64,000 nucleotides of DNA from NCBI RefSeq assembly GCF_013346935.1, contig NZ_JAAEEB010000007.1:43249-107248 (forward strand), read 5' to 3'. A program made the translations under genes and the position numbers. The DNA comes from Lactobacillus melliventris (lineage in GTDB: Bacteria > Bacillota > Bacilli > Lactobacillales > Lactobacillaceae). The notes below the pieces were generated by a model that saw nothing but the letters and a program-made list of their open reading frames with translations, was not told the origin of the DNA and did not search any database. Shown piece after piece: positions 45,166 through 54,693 of the stretch (positions are counted from its first letter, which is position 1; every line of letters starts with the position of its first letter).

Positions 45166-46596
45166 TTAACCTCTGGTAAAAAATTTTTTCAATAACAAAA
45201 TTATGTCTTGGTTAAAATCAAGTTTTAACAAAAACATTAACGCGATATATAAAACAAACATAATGATTGATTTGCAGAGCATATTAAGAAATGCCGAAGC
45301 AAACATTTGGGGCAAAAGGAGACCTACTAGCAAAACAATAGCAGCAATTATAAAATACTTGGGAATTTCACGAAAAGAGTATTTAAAATCGTAACCATCC
45401 CGCACAATCCACAAACGCAAAAGTAAAACTATAAACTCGGTTATTAAAATTGCTATCATAGCACCTGTTGCACCGTACAGTTGATCCAGAAAATAGCTTA
45501 ATATTACTTCCAAGAAAGCACCAACTATGACTGGAATGGCATAATCGCGATCTCGATGATTGGCAAGCGCAAATTGATTAGCGAATACTCCGCCAGTTGG
45601 AATCATAATGATAGTGAGAGTAAAGAAAAACATCAATGGCGTCATAGGAATGAATTTATGACCGAAAAAGAAGGGTACAAATTCCTTGGTATTAGCCATA
45701 ATAATAACTGCAAACAAAGTGCCCAGCATAACCGTCGCTTCAAGGGACTTTTTTAAAACTATTCGTTGTTCTTTTTTCCCCTCACCAGCCATTTTAGGCA
45801 TGATTACCAAGGATATACTAGTGACAATACCCAAAACCATGTTAGAAATTCTTTGGGAATTGTCATAAAAAGCAACCTGGGTTGAATTTTGAAAAAGACC
45901 CAAAATAGGTTTATCAAGCGAGGTATAAATTTGGGTAGCAATTTGGGGAATTAACAGGGTAATGATTGCTTTAACAGTCGCGCGGTATTGATAGAAATGT
46001 CTGACCGGTCCACCAACATAGCGGTGAATGTCAAACCAAAAAACAAATGAACCCAGCATTGTTGAAACTGACATGATCAACATGTACTTCCAGAGATCAC
46101 CCGGACTTTTTACCCATAATAAAATTAGGATAACAGAGACCAGCTTAACCGCAGTATTTTTTAAAACCACACGGCCAAAATCAGCTAATCCCTGAAAAAA
46201 CCACGAAATATCAACTTGAGCTGAAATAAGATAGGGCACCATTAATAGTAAATATTGCCCATATTTAATCTTAAAAAAGCTGGTAACAGCAATTACAATC
46301 CCAATTGTGACAAATCCCGCTATGGCCTGAAAGTACCATAAGCCCCAAAATGCTTTAGTTAAATCCTGCTCACTGCCGAAAGCTCTAATCTGAGAAATAG
46401 TCCTCATCCCAATATAGGAGACTGAAAGAGTACAGAAAATCATTAAAAACTGAACAATATTATTAACGTTGCTGTAAATACCATACGTTTTGGGACCCAA
46501 AATTCTCGAAAGATAAGGAACTGTTATTAACGGTACTAATACTAGAAAAATTTGGTAAACCGCATTATATAGAATATTTAAAAAAGTTCTTTTCAC
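45166..46596 (-). CDS. Oligosaccharide flippase (Wzx/RfbX, MATE-like)
   Basis: This 476-residue membrane protein has about 12-14 helices. The start SLFLN-like RTFLNILYNAVYQIFLVLVPLITVPYLSRILG and PKTYGIYSNVNNIVQF (split here) is the typical polysaccharide-flippase N terminus, and SLDKPILGLFQNSTQVAFYD is the conserved mid-section. It would flip a lipid-linked oligosaccharide to the outer face. The genes beside it, a GT32-like transferase and a TagB/TagF-like transferase (3 bp gaps), form a small glycan-export group, but no polymerase or priming transferase is in the window. Confidence 0.92.
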   Translation of the reverse strand: MKRTFLNILYNAVYQIFLVLVPLITVPYLSRILGPKTYGIYSNVNNIVQFLMIFCTLSVSYIGMRTISQIRAFGSEQDLTKAFWGLWYFQAIAGFVTIGIVIAVTSFFKIKYGQYLLLMVPYLISAQVDISWFFQGLADFGRVVLKNTAVKLVSVILILLWVKSPGDLWKYMLIMSVSTMLGSFVFWFDIHRYVGGPVRHFYQYRATVKAIITLLIPQIATQIYTSLDKPILGLFQNSTQVAFYDNSQRISNMVLGIVTSISLVIMPKMAGEGKKEQRIVLKKSLEATVMLGTLFAVIIMANTKEFVPFFFGHKFIPMTPLMFFFTLTIIMIPTGGVFANQFALANHRDRDYAIPVIVGAFLEVILSYFLDQLYGATGAMIAILITEFIVLLLRLWIVRDGYDFKYSFREIPKYFIIAAIVLLVGLLLPQMFASAFLNMLCKSIIMFVLYIALMFLLKLDFNQDIILLLKKFFTRG

Positions 46597-46599
46597 AAC

Positions 46600-47745
46600 T
46601 TACCCTCTAATACTCTTTAACAACTCAACTACATTGGCGCAACTTGATTGGTTCTGAACCTGATTCGTTAATTTTAGCCAGTAACGCCGTTTCGCACTGT
46701 ATTGATCTGGCATTGTCAGTGCTTGCATTAGCTCTTGCTGTGTCTTTACACATATTCCAGGTACAATTTCTTCATAAGGACCCATTAAGAGGCCACGCTT
46801 TTCTTCGTATTGTCGTAAATAATTGGTCACAAATATTATCGGCTTATCAATATTTAAATAATCAAAGTAAATTGAGGAAAAATCAGTAATCAGAAAAGCA
46901 GTATTACCCAAAAGCTCATAAAGGTCAATATCTTGCTGATATAAATAATCATTATTAAGAAAGACAATATTAGAATAATTACTCTGCAAATGCTTAAAAA
47001 GTTTCATTTCATAAGGATGCAGTTTCACTATTAAATATTGGTGATTCTTTTTTAATGAATTATTTAACTGCTCAATGTTAAAATCAAACAGAGTTAAAAA
47101 ATTACCCTGTTGAACCTGGTCCATAATTTGGTTGTCTTCCATTTCATAACGAAATGTTGGCATATAAATACCAATTTGCGCCTCATCATCCTGAGTTTTA
47201 AATAAATCACTGAGAAGCTGTTTTTTACTAATAACTGGATTTTTCAAAGCATCAATACGAGGAAAACCCGTTTTGTGATACTTATTAGATTCAATTCCGC
47301 AGCAGGCACTCATCAAGCTTTCATACAAATCGCTGCTTGAACAAACTATATCAGCATTTTTTTGCCATAACTTAGCATTGCGCAGGTCAACTTTGGAACT
47401 AGTATTATTGGCCACGAAGCCCATGCGTTTAAGGGGTATACCGTGCCAAAACTGAATATTAACCTGCCTGGCATGAACTTTAAATGGCTGATGTGTGGTC
47501 AACACAAATTTCGCTGCCCCAATTTTTCGCCAAGTTTTAAGTGGCAAATGTGAGGATGGCCAAGGCTCTACAATAGTAACTTCATATTCGGGATGGCTTT
47601 TTTGCAAATATTTACCAAACAGATAGCCATTTGAGCCAGAACGACCTGCACCATTAAGAACAACCACTTTATTACTTTGTATTGGTGTAAAACGAGCAAT
47701 TAGTTTCATTGCCGTCAAATATAACCGAAATAAAAAACTTTTCAT
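46600..47745 (-). CDS. CDP-glycerol:polyol glycerophosphotransferase (TagB/TagF family)
   Basis: This 381-residue GT-B-like protein shows the family motifs IQFWHGIPLKRMGF, CSSSDLYE, KYHKTGFPRID, IYMPTFR, LIVKLHPYE and LLGNTAFLITDFSSIYFDYL. Such enzymes add glycerol-phosphate or ribitol-phosphate units to wall teichoic acid or to polysaccharides. Length fits single-unit primases (TagB) better than long polymerases (TagF about 740). It is the first gene of the glycan group and may act on the product of the neighbouring GT32-like enzyme. Confidence 0.9.
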   Translation of the reverse strand: MKSFLFRLYLTAMKLIARFTPIQSNKVVVLNGAGRSGSNGYLFGKYLQKSHPEYEVTIVEPWPSSHLPLKTWRKIGAAKFVLTTHQPFKVHARQVNIQFWHGIPLKRMGFVANNTSSKVDLRNAKLWQKNADIVCSSSDLYESLMSACCGIESNKYHKTGFPRIDALKNPVISKKQLLSDLFKTQDDEAQIGIYMPTFRYEMEDNQIMDQVQQGNFLTLFDFNIEQLNNSLKKNHQYLIVKLHPYEMKLFKHLQSNYSNIVFLNNDYLYQQDIDLYELLGNTAFLITDFSSIYFDYLNIDKPIIFVTNYLRQYEEKRGLLMGPYEEIVPGICVKTQQELMQALTMPDQYSAKRRYWLKLTNQVQNQSSCANVVELLKSIRG

Positions 47746-47783
47746 TATTTAACTTCCCAATTTCTTACCTAGTATAAGGGTAC

Positions 47784-47815
47784 AGAAAAAGCCTGAGATA
47801 ACTCAAGCTTTTTTA
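47784..47815 (-). terminator. Terminator of the aldo/keto reductase gene
   Basis: AAAAGC and TGAG pair with CTCA and GCTTTT around ATAA, with one mismatch, and T-runs on both sides. It lies 56 bp past the reductase stop. Confidence 0.65.
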
Positions 47816-47870
47816 CTTTATTTTTTAGTTTTTTAATGATTATTGCTTATAAGGACAATTAAAACTCGTT

Positions 47871-48719
47871 TTAATAAATTGCTAGGGGCTCTTTGTGTTC
47901 AGGCTTAGGATATGCCTTTCCTAAAATTTGCAGGTCTTCTGGGGTTAGCTCAATATCCAAAGCTTTCAGGTTGGATAATAAATGCTTTGAACTACTGCTC
48001 TTTGGTATTGCCAAAACATCGGGCTGTTGCATTACCCAGGCAAGTAAAATTTGATAAGCACTTGCCTCGTGTTCCTCAGCAACTTGTAAAACAGCCTCGT
48101 TTTTCATCATTGTGCTGCCCATTTTTGGTCCACGTCCTAAAGGACTATAAGCAATTAGTGGAACGTGATGCTCTCTTTGCCAAGGTAAAAGACTATATTC
48201 AATTCCCCTGGTTTCTAAATTATATAAGTCCTCATTAACTACACAATTTTGGCCTTCCGGCAGTTGCCATAATTCCTGCATATCGTCTATATCAAAGTTC
48301 GATACGCCCCAAGAGCGAATTAGTCCCTCATTTTGTAAAGCTTGCAATTCAGAAACGGTCGCAGATAAAGGTACCATTCCCCGCCAATGATATAGATATA
48401 AATCCAGATAATCAGTTTGGAGCCTTTGCAAACTGTTTTGCAAACTTTGCCGCATTTTTGATCTAGACGCATTTTGCGGTAAAACTTTAGAAATCAAGAA
48501 GATTTTTGCGCGTTGATATGGTTTAATGGCTTCGCCCACCAACTCTTCAGAGCGACCATTTCCGTACATTTCAGCGGTGTCAATCACACTTAAGCCTGCA
48601 TCAAGACCGGCTCTAATTGCTGCTATTTCTTCATCTCGAAGTTTAGGATCATCTCCTATTTCCCAAGTACCTATTCCTAGCGCTGGTAATACTTGATTAT
48701 TAATTGTGACTTTTTTCAT
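47871..48719 (-). CDS. Aldo/keto reductase
   Basis: This 282-residue NADPH-dependent carbonyl reductase has the complete catalytic tetrad: Asp47 and Tyr52 in DTAEMYGNG, Lys78 in LISKVLP and His111 in LYHWRG. GVSNFDIDDM and the late IPKSSSSKHLLSN (cofactor phosphate binding) also match. It may reduce glyoxals or other aldehydes; no substrate can be inferred. It is a single gene with AAGAAGG as ribosome binding site. Confidence 0.93.
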   Translation of the reverse strand: MKKVTINNQVLPALGIGTWEIGDDPKLRDEEIAAIRAGLDAGLSVIDTAEMYGNGRSEELVGEAIKPYQRAKIFLISKVLPQNASRSKMRQSLQNSLQRLQTDYLDLYLYHWRGMVPLSATVSELQALQNEGLIRSWGVSNFDIDDMQELWQLPEGQNCVVNEDLYNLETRGIEYSLLPWQREHHVPLIAYSPLGRGPKMGSTMMKNEAVLQVAEEHEASAYQILLAWVMQQPDVLAIPKSSSSKHLLSNLKALDIELTPEDLQILGKAYPKPEHKEPLAIY

Positions 48720-48996
48720 ATAATGAACCTTCTTAATTAGTTAAATAAATATATTTTGAGATATAAAGTTGATGACTGCTGGTTTTAAATTTAATATAAA
48801 ACAAATTAAAATACTGTTAGCTTCCAAGATAATTGTAGCACTTAGCCAGAAAGTTTATTAATTTATAGGTTATTTTTGAATTTTAGCGCAAGGCAATTTA
48901 GCTAAAAATTAAATTTAATTTGTGATACTTTCACAAGCCAGCAAATTGTCTTTTATAAATTAACAATATAAAATCAAAATAAAAGGAAGAATAAAC

Positions 48997-49737
48997 ATGG
49001 TTAACAATTTAAATAGTTCATACAAATTATCTGGTAAAAAATGGCTGATAATATTACTCTCAAATTTGATAGCATACTGCTGTTTGATTATGCCCGGTGT
49101 GCAAATCCCGGATTCTCTAATTTTTGACGAAAGTCATCCCACTTTAATAGCAGCAGGCTTTCAAATCTTAGTAGTAACTGTCTTTCTGATAATTCAAATA
49201 ATCGGAGTGCAAATTGCTACTGGGAGTAAATGGCAGCAATTATTTCATACTCCTCGTGCCAAAGAATGGCTTTGGGTTCTAGTCTTTTTCATTTTAGCTT
49301 ATTTCGTATCCGTTGTTTCAGGAGCGATTTCTCAGAAGTTGTTTGGTGCTGTTTCTGGCAATGCAGCTGCTGGACTAACCATGAGTACACCCCACGTTTG
49401 GCTCATTTTCATTTATCAGCGCTTCAGCAGTGCTATTCAAATATTGGGTGAGGAGTTTTTAGCAATTATGCCTCTGTTAGCTGTGACCCAATTAGCTGAT
49501 TCTATGCACATGCCACTCCCGCTTTTCTGGGGCAACATTGCTTCAGCTTTAATATTTGCTTTACTTCATTTGTCAACTTATGATTACAATCTGGGTTATG
49601 TCATTTTAGGATTAGCATTTACACGTCTGGTTTTAAACTGGGCTTTTATCAAAACGCATAATATCTGGGTAAGCTTTTTAGTACATTTCTTGTTTGATAC
49701 ATTAGCTTTCCTAGTTTTATTATTAGTGACAAAGTAA
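48997..49737 (+). CDS. CPBP-family intramembrane protease-like protein
   Basis: This 246-residue membrane protein of about eight helices has the CPBP (Abi) motifs GEEFLAIMP, FALLHLSTYD and HFLFDTLAF. The paired glutamates and the two histidines are kept, while the arginine of the usual EExxxR is replaced (EEFLAI). Relatives include Rce1-like proteases and bacteriocin self-immunity proteins. No bacteriocin gene is adjacent. An AAAAGGAAG site precedes the ATG. Upstream, TTGTGA-N5-TCACAA at 48920-48936 is a possible operator. Confidence 0.85.
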   Translation: MVNNLNSSYKLSGKKWLIILLSNLIAYCCLIMPGVQIPDSLIFDESHPTLIAAGFQILVVTVFLIIQIIGVQIATGSKWQQLFHTPRAKEWLWVLVFFILAYFVSVVSGAISQKLFGAVSGNAAAGLTMSTPHVWLIFIYQRFSSAIQILGEEFLAIMPLLAVTQLADSMHMPLPLFWGNIASALIFALLHLSTYDYNLGYVILGLAFTRLVLNWAFIKTHNIWVSFLVHFLFDTLAFLVLLLVTK

Positions 49738-49756
49738 AAATAATTATTGACTAACA

Positions 49757-49799
49757 AAAAAATGATAGCTGGAACTATGTTCAACAGCTATCATTTTTA
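49757..49799. terminator. Terminator between the CPBP and UvrA-like genes
   Basis: AAAAATGATAGCTG pairs with CAGCTATCATTTTT around an 11-nt loop. It ends the CPBP gene and faces the convergent UvrA-like gene. Confidence 0.9.
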
Positions 49800-49893
49800 T
49801 TTTGTAAAATATTAAAGCAAAAATTAGTTTCTACTGCCGCAAATAATAAAAATTTAGTTTAAAACTATAAATTTTATTGTTTTTTTTTAGAAC

Positions 49894-52137
49894 CTAAATG
49901 CCAAAATAATATCTTAACGCTCTAGCCGTTAAAGTTTTTTGCTTAACTAATTGCCTAGGGATACCCGCAAACATAATTTTGCCTCCTTTATTGCCTGCAT
50001 TAGGACCTATGTCAACAACCCAGTCTGCCTGTCCAATTAAGCGTAAATTATGCTCGATAACAATAATTGTTATACCGTACTTAAAAATAAGATTTTGCAA
50101 AAGATTAATAAAGTCCTGAACATTGTATTCGTGTAAACCACTAGTTGGTTCATCCAAAACTAAAATTTTACTGGACTGACCTAAGAGAAGTTTAGCCAAT
50201 TTAAGCCGCTGCAGTTCACCTCCTGAAAAAGTATCTAACGATTGATTTAATTTAATATAATTTAGGCCTACTTCTTTTAGTATTGCCATTGCGTATTTGA
50301 GAATAGGAAACTTAGCAGCAAACTCTGTAGGACTTAAAGCCATAGCTTCTGCAATATTCATACCGCAAACTTTCAGTTCTAACACCTTTTGTGAATAACG
50401 TTGCCCGTGACAAGAGTCGCAAGTCGTAACAGATTCACCAATATAGGCCAAATCAAGTTTAAGTACTCCCTTACCCTTACATACGGGACAAGCTCCTAAA
50501 CTATTAAAAGAAAACAAACCTGAAGATTGTCTGGTAGCCTGAGCAAAATACTGTCGTAATTGCTCAAAAACATTTAAATAAGTTAATACGTTTGATCTGT
50601 TACTACCATGAATTTCATGTTGGTCTAATATTGCAGCCTCTGGATATCTTTTTTTGATTAATTTTACTAAACTGCTTTTACCTGAACCGGCAACACCAGT
50701 AATTGCTGTCAGTGACTGTTGAGGTATTTTAGTTTTTACATTATGCAGGTTATTTAAAGATGCGTTATTTATATAATAAAACTCTTTAAATGATTTCTGC
50801 TTGCTTTTTAGTTTTCCTTTGTGACGCAAACTTTTTCCCGTTAGTGTATTACTTTGAATTAAATCTGCAAAATTTCCTGAAAAAGTAACATAACCGCCTT
50901 TATTTCCAGCAAGCTCTCCTAAATTGACAATCTTGTCGCTAATTGCGATTACTTGGGGATCATGATCAACAATAACGACCGTATTACCCTTATCTCTTAG
51001 TCTTTTAAAAATGTTGTTGATGTTTTGAAGATCATATGGATGCAGCCCTACACTGGGTTCATCAAAAATATAAAGCAAGTCTGTTAAATCACTGTTTAAA
51101 TAATTTGCCAATTTGACTCTTTGAGCTTCACCTCCTGATAAAGAAGCAGTTGTTCTGTTTAAATTCAAATATCCTAAACCAGCATTAATTAAATTAGTGA
51201 GCTTAACTTCTATTTCCTCTATGATAACTTTAGTCTTTGCATCATTAATATTGTTCAGCCATTCCTTTAAGTCAACTAAACTCATCATACTGCAATCAGC
51301 AATATTATTATTATTAATTTTAGCAGAAAGTGCTTTCGCATTTAGCCTTTGCCCATGACAAGCTGGACAGACCTTCACTTTAACAATCTTCTTTAAATCA
51401 TTTTGGTATTGAGAATTATTTTTGCTTAAAAAAGTTTGAGTTATCCTGGGGATAAGACCAATATACTTCGCACTTTTATGCCATTTTCGCGTTGGGTTTG
51501 GTGGTACTTGCTTCTCACCATTCAATAACAGAGTAATTTTTGATTCAGACCATTTTTTTAGTGGTAAATCATTATCAAAAAAGCCTGACTCAGTATAACG
51601 AGTTAATCGCCAACCACCTGGTTGAAAGGTAGGAAATTCTATCGCTCCTTCATTAAGTGATTTGCTCATATTCAACAAATCCTCTGGAATAATTTCTCTA
51701 ACTTCTCCTAATCCTTGGCATCTGGGACACATGCCCACTGGATTATTAAAAGAGTAGTTCATTGAATAACCAATAAACGGCTTTGCCAAACGTGAAAACA
51801 ACAATCTCAATGCTGAATAAATATCAGAATAAGTACCAAGAGTTGAACGCTTGTTGTTTCCGATACCTTTTTGATCAACTACTACAGTAAATGGCAAATT
51901 TTTAATTTTATCAACTTCAGGTTCTTTAAAATGAGGTAAAAGTTGCTGTATATAAGCACTGTAAGTCTTATTAACTTGCCGTTGAGCCTCAGCTGCTATT
52001 GTGGATAGTGCTAATGATGATTTGCCTGCACCAGAAAGACCAGTGATGACAGTAATTTTATTTTTGGGAAATTCAACAGAAATGTTTTTCAAATTGTTTG
52101 TACGTGCGCCTTCGACAATTATTGAATTACTTTTCAT
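49894..52137 (-). CDS. Short UvrA-like ABC ATPase (UvrA paralogue without the UvrB-binding domain)
   Basis: This 747-residue protein is about 200 shorter than housekeeping UvrA (about 940). It has two ABC modules (GLSGAGKSSLA and GVAGSGKSSLV Walker A; LSGGEAQRVKLA and FSGGELQRLKLA signatures) and UvrA zinc modules (CPRCQGLGE, CPACHGQRL, CPVCKGKGV, CDSCHGQRY). The first insertion, which binds UvrB, is missing. This layout matches UvrA-like proteins associated with drug self-resistance or DNA-ligand sensing. It overlaps its upstream MarR gene by 11 bp, so expression is probably induced by a small DNA-active compound; that is inference. Confidence 0.88.
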   Translation of the reverse strand: MKSNSIIVEGARTNNLKNISVEFPKNKITVITGLSGAGKSSLALSTIAAEAQRQVNKTYSAYIQQLLPHFKEPEVDKIKNLPFTVVVDQKGIGNNKRSTLGTYSDIYSALRLLFSRLAKPFIGYSMNYSFNNPVGMCPRCQGLGEVREIIPEDLLNMSKSLNEGAIEFPTFQPGGWRLTRYTESGFFDNDLPLKKWSESKITLLLNGEKQVPPNPTRKWHKSAKYIGLIPRITQTFLSKNNSQYQNDLKKIVKVKVCPACHGQRLNAKALSAKINNNNIADCSMMSLVDLKEWLNNINDAKTKVIIEEIEVKLTNLINAGLGYLNLNRTTASLSGGEAQRVKLANYLNSDLTDLLYIFDEPSVGLHPYDLQNINNIFKRLRDKGNTVVIVDHDPQVIAISDKIVNLGELAGNKGGYVTFSGNFADLIQSNTLTGKSLRHKGKLKSKQKSFKEFYYINNASLNNLHNVKTKIPQQSLTAITGVAGSGKSSLVKLIKKRYPEAAILDQHEIHGSNRSNVLTYLNVFEQLRQYFAQATRQSSGLFSFNSLGACPVCKGKGVLKLDLAYIGESVTTCDSCHGQRYSQKVLELKVCGMNIAEAMALSPTEFAAKFPILKYAMAILKEVGLNYIKLNQSLDTFSGGELQRLKLAKLLLGQSSKILVLDEPTSGLHEYNVQDFINLLQNLIFKYGITIIVIEHNLRLIGQADWVVDIGPNAGNKGGKIMFAGIPRQLVKQKTLTARALRYYFGI

Positions 52138-52561
52138 TTTTAAGCCGTTCTTTTTTCAAAATAGCTATTAACTCATTAGCTGACAAAATAAATTGTTCCT
52201 GCTCTTCTTTTGTCCAAATTGCTTTGGCCTGACTGTATAACTGATTGTGCTTTTCAGCGATACCATTCATAAACTTAATCCCATTTTCAGTGATCTCTGT
52301 TATTATCTCTCTATGATCGTGTATATCTGGAGTCTGGCTGATATAACCTAAATCTCTTAATTTGGTAAAATTTTTAGACAATTTGGCTTGTGTAATACCA
52401 AGTTGTCTACTTAAAACAGTAGGTTTACTAGAATGTTCTTGTAAAGCATTCAAAATATCGTATTGCAACCAGCTTATTTGACCTGGATTCACCAAGTTTC
52501 TTTCCGCAACCAGTTCACATTGCAAATTCATCAAGGTCTGATATAATGCTTTATTTTCCAT
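52127..52561 (-). CDS. MarR-family regulator
   Basis: This 144-residue MarR protein has the winged-helix core SKPTVLSRQLGITQAKLSKN and KLRDLGYISQTPDIHDHREIIT, with the D-x-R wing motif. It overlaps the UvrA-like gene by 11 bp, and the two form an operon, so it probably controls that gene in response to a compound. The upstream DNA at 52562-52620 is AT-rich with TTTCTTTTTAGAAA-like symmetry, a possible operator. Confidence 0.88.
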   Translation of the reverse strand: MENKALYQTLMNLQCELVAERNLVNPGQISWLQYDILNALQEHSSKPTVLSRQLGITQAKLSKNFTKLRDLGYISQTPDIHDHREIITEITENGIKFMNGIAEKHNQLYSQAKAIWTKEEQEQFILSANELIAILKKERLKNEK

Positions 52562-52648
52562 TATAATTTCTCTTTCTAAATATTTTCTTTTTAGAAATTA
52601 TATCTGTAAAGAAATCAAATGTCAACGAAGTAAATTATTTAACTAATC

Positions 52649-52687
52649 AAAAAAACAGATAGTCCTTTTGATATGACTATCTGTTTT
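52649..52687. terminator. Terminator of the ClbS-like gene
   Basis: AAAACAGATAGTC pairs with GACTATCTGTTTT around a 10-nt loop, just past the ClbS-like stop codon. Confidence 0.9.
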
Positions 52688-52703
52688 AGTTTGCTTCTAT
52701 TTC

Positions 52704-53237
52704 TTATTTCAATGATCTTTGATATTTACGCAATTTTTTTAGCGCCCATTCATAATGACTAGAGGTATTTGCAATAAAGTACGTGCCTAAAGCGTTCGTT
52801 CCAGTCCAAGGAAATACCTTCTTTTGGAAAAGTTGATCCTCAGTAAAAGTATCAAGTAAAGCCATCGTTTGCTTATGACTTTCCGCCAATAATTTTTCAG
52901 CTTCTTCTAGCGCAGTAGCTTGGTGCTTTTCCCAAAATTGCTGATTCATTTCACCATAATTGCGCCAATTGTACCCTTCTGGTAAAAATTCTTGTGCATG
53001 ACCGGCCTGATTGTTTTTAACCCATTCCAGTAATAATCTCTGCCATTCATATAAATGAATCAACACGTCACGAACATTGCGATCTCTTTTCCAATGGGCT
53101 TCTTTTAATTTACTAGTATCAAAGTTGAAGCTACCTGTGCGAGCATCTTCCGGCAACTTAGAAATCAAAGCAACAATCTTTTGGTAAGATGCATTACTTG
53201 CATCTATTAATTCTTGTTTGGTTTTAGGACGAGGCAT
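52704..53237 (-). CDS. ClbS/DfsB family four-helix-bundle protein (DUF1706)
   Basis: This 177-residue protein begins MPRPKTKQELIDASNASYQK and has WKRDRNVRDVLIHLYEWQRL, then GYNWRNYGEMNQQFWEKH and a late FPWTGTNALGTYFIANTSSHY (split). That is the DinB-like ClbS/DfsB pattern. ClbS itself is a cyclopropane hydrolase that protects DNA from colibactin; most members are uncharacterised. Whether this one detoxifies a genotoxin is unknown, but its position next to a MarR-UvrA-like pair with a DNA-drug theme is suggestive. AAAGGGAG precedes the ATG. Confidence 0.88.
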   Translation of the reverse strand: MPRPKTKQELIDASNASYQKIVALISKLPEDARTGSFNFDTSKLKEAHWKRDRNVRDVLIHLYEWQRLLLEWVKNNQAGHAQEFLPEGYNWRNYGEMNQQFWEKHQATALEEAEKLLAESHKQTMALLDTFTEDQLFQKKVFPWTGTNALGTYFIANTSSHYEWALKKLRKYQRSLK

Positions 53238-53330
53238 AAGTTCTCCCTTTTAAATTTAGTTTTTATCTTTATAGTATTTTAACATATATGATTATCTAAT
53301 AATAAATATTTCTAGCAGCTTCTTAAATAC

Positions 53331-53367
53331 TAAAAAAGCACCTCACAATTAGTGAAATGCTTTAAAT
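53331..53367 (-). terminator. Likely terminator of the amino acid ABC operon
   Basis: AAAGCA-CC-TCAC pairs with GTGA-AA-TGCTTT around AATTA, with a small internal loop and a T-run on the minus strand. Confidence 0.6.
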
Positions 53368-53384
53368 AATAAAACGATCTTCCT

Positions 53385-54038
53385 TTAAGACAAGTGCTTA
53401 CCAATCACATTACCAATAATTGACAATGTAAAACAAACAGCAAAATATAAAACCGCAAGTGCAGCAAACATTGGTAAGATATAGTTTGCATCTTGTCCGT
53501 AAATAACTTGTGCATGTTGCATCATTTCAGGAACAACAATAATCGTTGCGAGAGATGTATCCTTAATGAGGGAAACAAACTGACTAATAATTGCAGGAAC
53601 CATATTTTTATAAGCTTGTGGCAAAACAACATGCCATAGTGCTTGTACAAATGACATTCCTGTAGACCGAGCCCCTTCCATTTGACCAACAGAAACAGAC
53701 TGAATACCCGAACGTACAATTTCAGCAATCATACTCGATTCGAAAACAGTCATGGCGATTATCGCTGCTGGAATTGTTTCTGGTCTTAAGCCAAAGTTAG
53801 GTAGTCCAAAGTAAGTAAAGAAGATAATTAGAAGTAACGGAATATTACGAATAATATCAATTACAAAGCCAACAATCTGTGAAACATACTTTATTTTAGA
53901 ATACCTGATTATGCCTAAAATTGAACCAAAAATGAAACTTAAGATAACCGAAATTACTGAAATATAAATAGTTACCCAGAGGCCCATCAACAAAAAGCGC
54001 ACATTAAGCCATGAAAAGGCATTAATCCAATTTTGCAT
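53385..54038 (-). CDS. Amino acid ABC transporter permease (GlnP/HisM type)
   Basis: This 217-residue polar-amino-acid permease has about five helices. The EAA motif region is AEIVRSGIQSVSVGQMEGARSTGMS, here in parts, followed by LPQAYKNMVPAIISQFVSLIKDTSL. It forms the membrane channel with the paired permease encoded 16 bp upstream and uses the shared ATPase. It is the last gene of the four-gene transporter operon. Confidence 0.93.
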   Translation of the reverse strand: MQNWINAFSWLNVRFLLMGLWVTIYISVISVILSFIFGSILGIIRYSKIKYVSQIVGFVIDIIRNIPLLLIIFFTYFGLPNFGLRPETIPAAIIAMTVFESSMIAEIVRSGIQSVSVGQMEGARSTGMSFVQALWHVVLPQAYKNMVPAIISQFVSLIKDTSLATIIVVPEMMQHAQVIYGQDANYILPMFAALAVLYFAVCFTLSIIGNVIGKHLS

Positions 54039-54054
54039 TTTCTAATACCTCCTT

Positions 54055-54693
54055 CTAACCTAATTTCTTTTCTAAGTGTCGCATGTAGTAGCTAATTGGC
54101 AAAGTAACGATCAGGTATAAAACACCTACAACTAAATAACTGTTAATGGTGTCAAAAGTAGTAGACGCAATTGAGTTTGCCTGGTACATCAAATCAAACC
54201 CTGCAACAAAGGCTAAAACTGAAGAGTTTTTAACTAAGTTAACGAATTGATTACCTAAAGGCGGAATTACTATTTTAAATGCCTGAGGCAAAATAATGTA
54301 ACGCATTGCCTGCCAATAGGTCATACCGGTTGATCTGGCTCCCTCCATTTGCCCGTTAGAGACCGATTGAATACCTGAACGAATAGTCTCCGCAATAAAG
54401 GCAGAAGTATAGAGTGTTAAGCCAATAGTTCCTGCAGTAAAGCCATTGATTTTGACAATATACATCGGAATTACTAGATAGAAAAACATAGTGATTACAA
54501 GCAAAGGAATGTTACGCATAATTTCTACATATGCATGGCCAATTACACGCATTACTTTACTTGGAAGAACTTCCATAATTGCAAAAATTGTTCCAATTAT
54601 TAAACTGAAAAATAGAGCAATTACACTAGATAATACTGTCCAGCCTAAGCCTACAAATAGCTGGCTGCTGAATTTTGAAAAAATATTAATCAT
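54055..54693 (-). CDS. Amino acid ABC transporter permease, second subunit
   Basis: This 212-residue permease is a paralogue of the next gene, with the same EAA block (AETIRSGIQSVSNGQMEGAR, LPQAFKIVIPPLGNQFVNLVKNSS). The two likely form a heterodimer, as in glutamine/glutamate-aspartate systems. Its ATG overlaps the substrate-binding protein stop by 4 bp (ATGA), so translation is coupled. Confidence 0.93.
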   Translation of the reverse strand: MINIFSKFSSQLFVGLGWTVLSSVIALFFSLIIGTIFAIMEVLPSKVMRVIGHAYVEIMRNIPLLVITMFFYLVIPMYIVKINGFTAGTIGLTLYTSAFIAETIRSGIQSVSNGQMEGARSTGMTYWQAMRYIILPQAFKIVIPPLGNQFVNLVKNSSVLAFVAGFDLMYQANSIASTTFDTINSYLVVGVLYLIVTLPISYYMRHLEKKLG

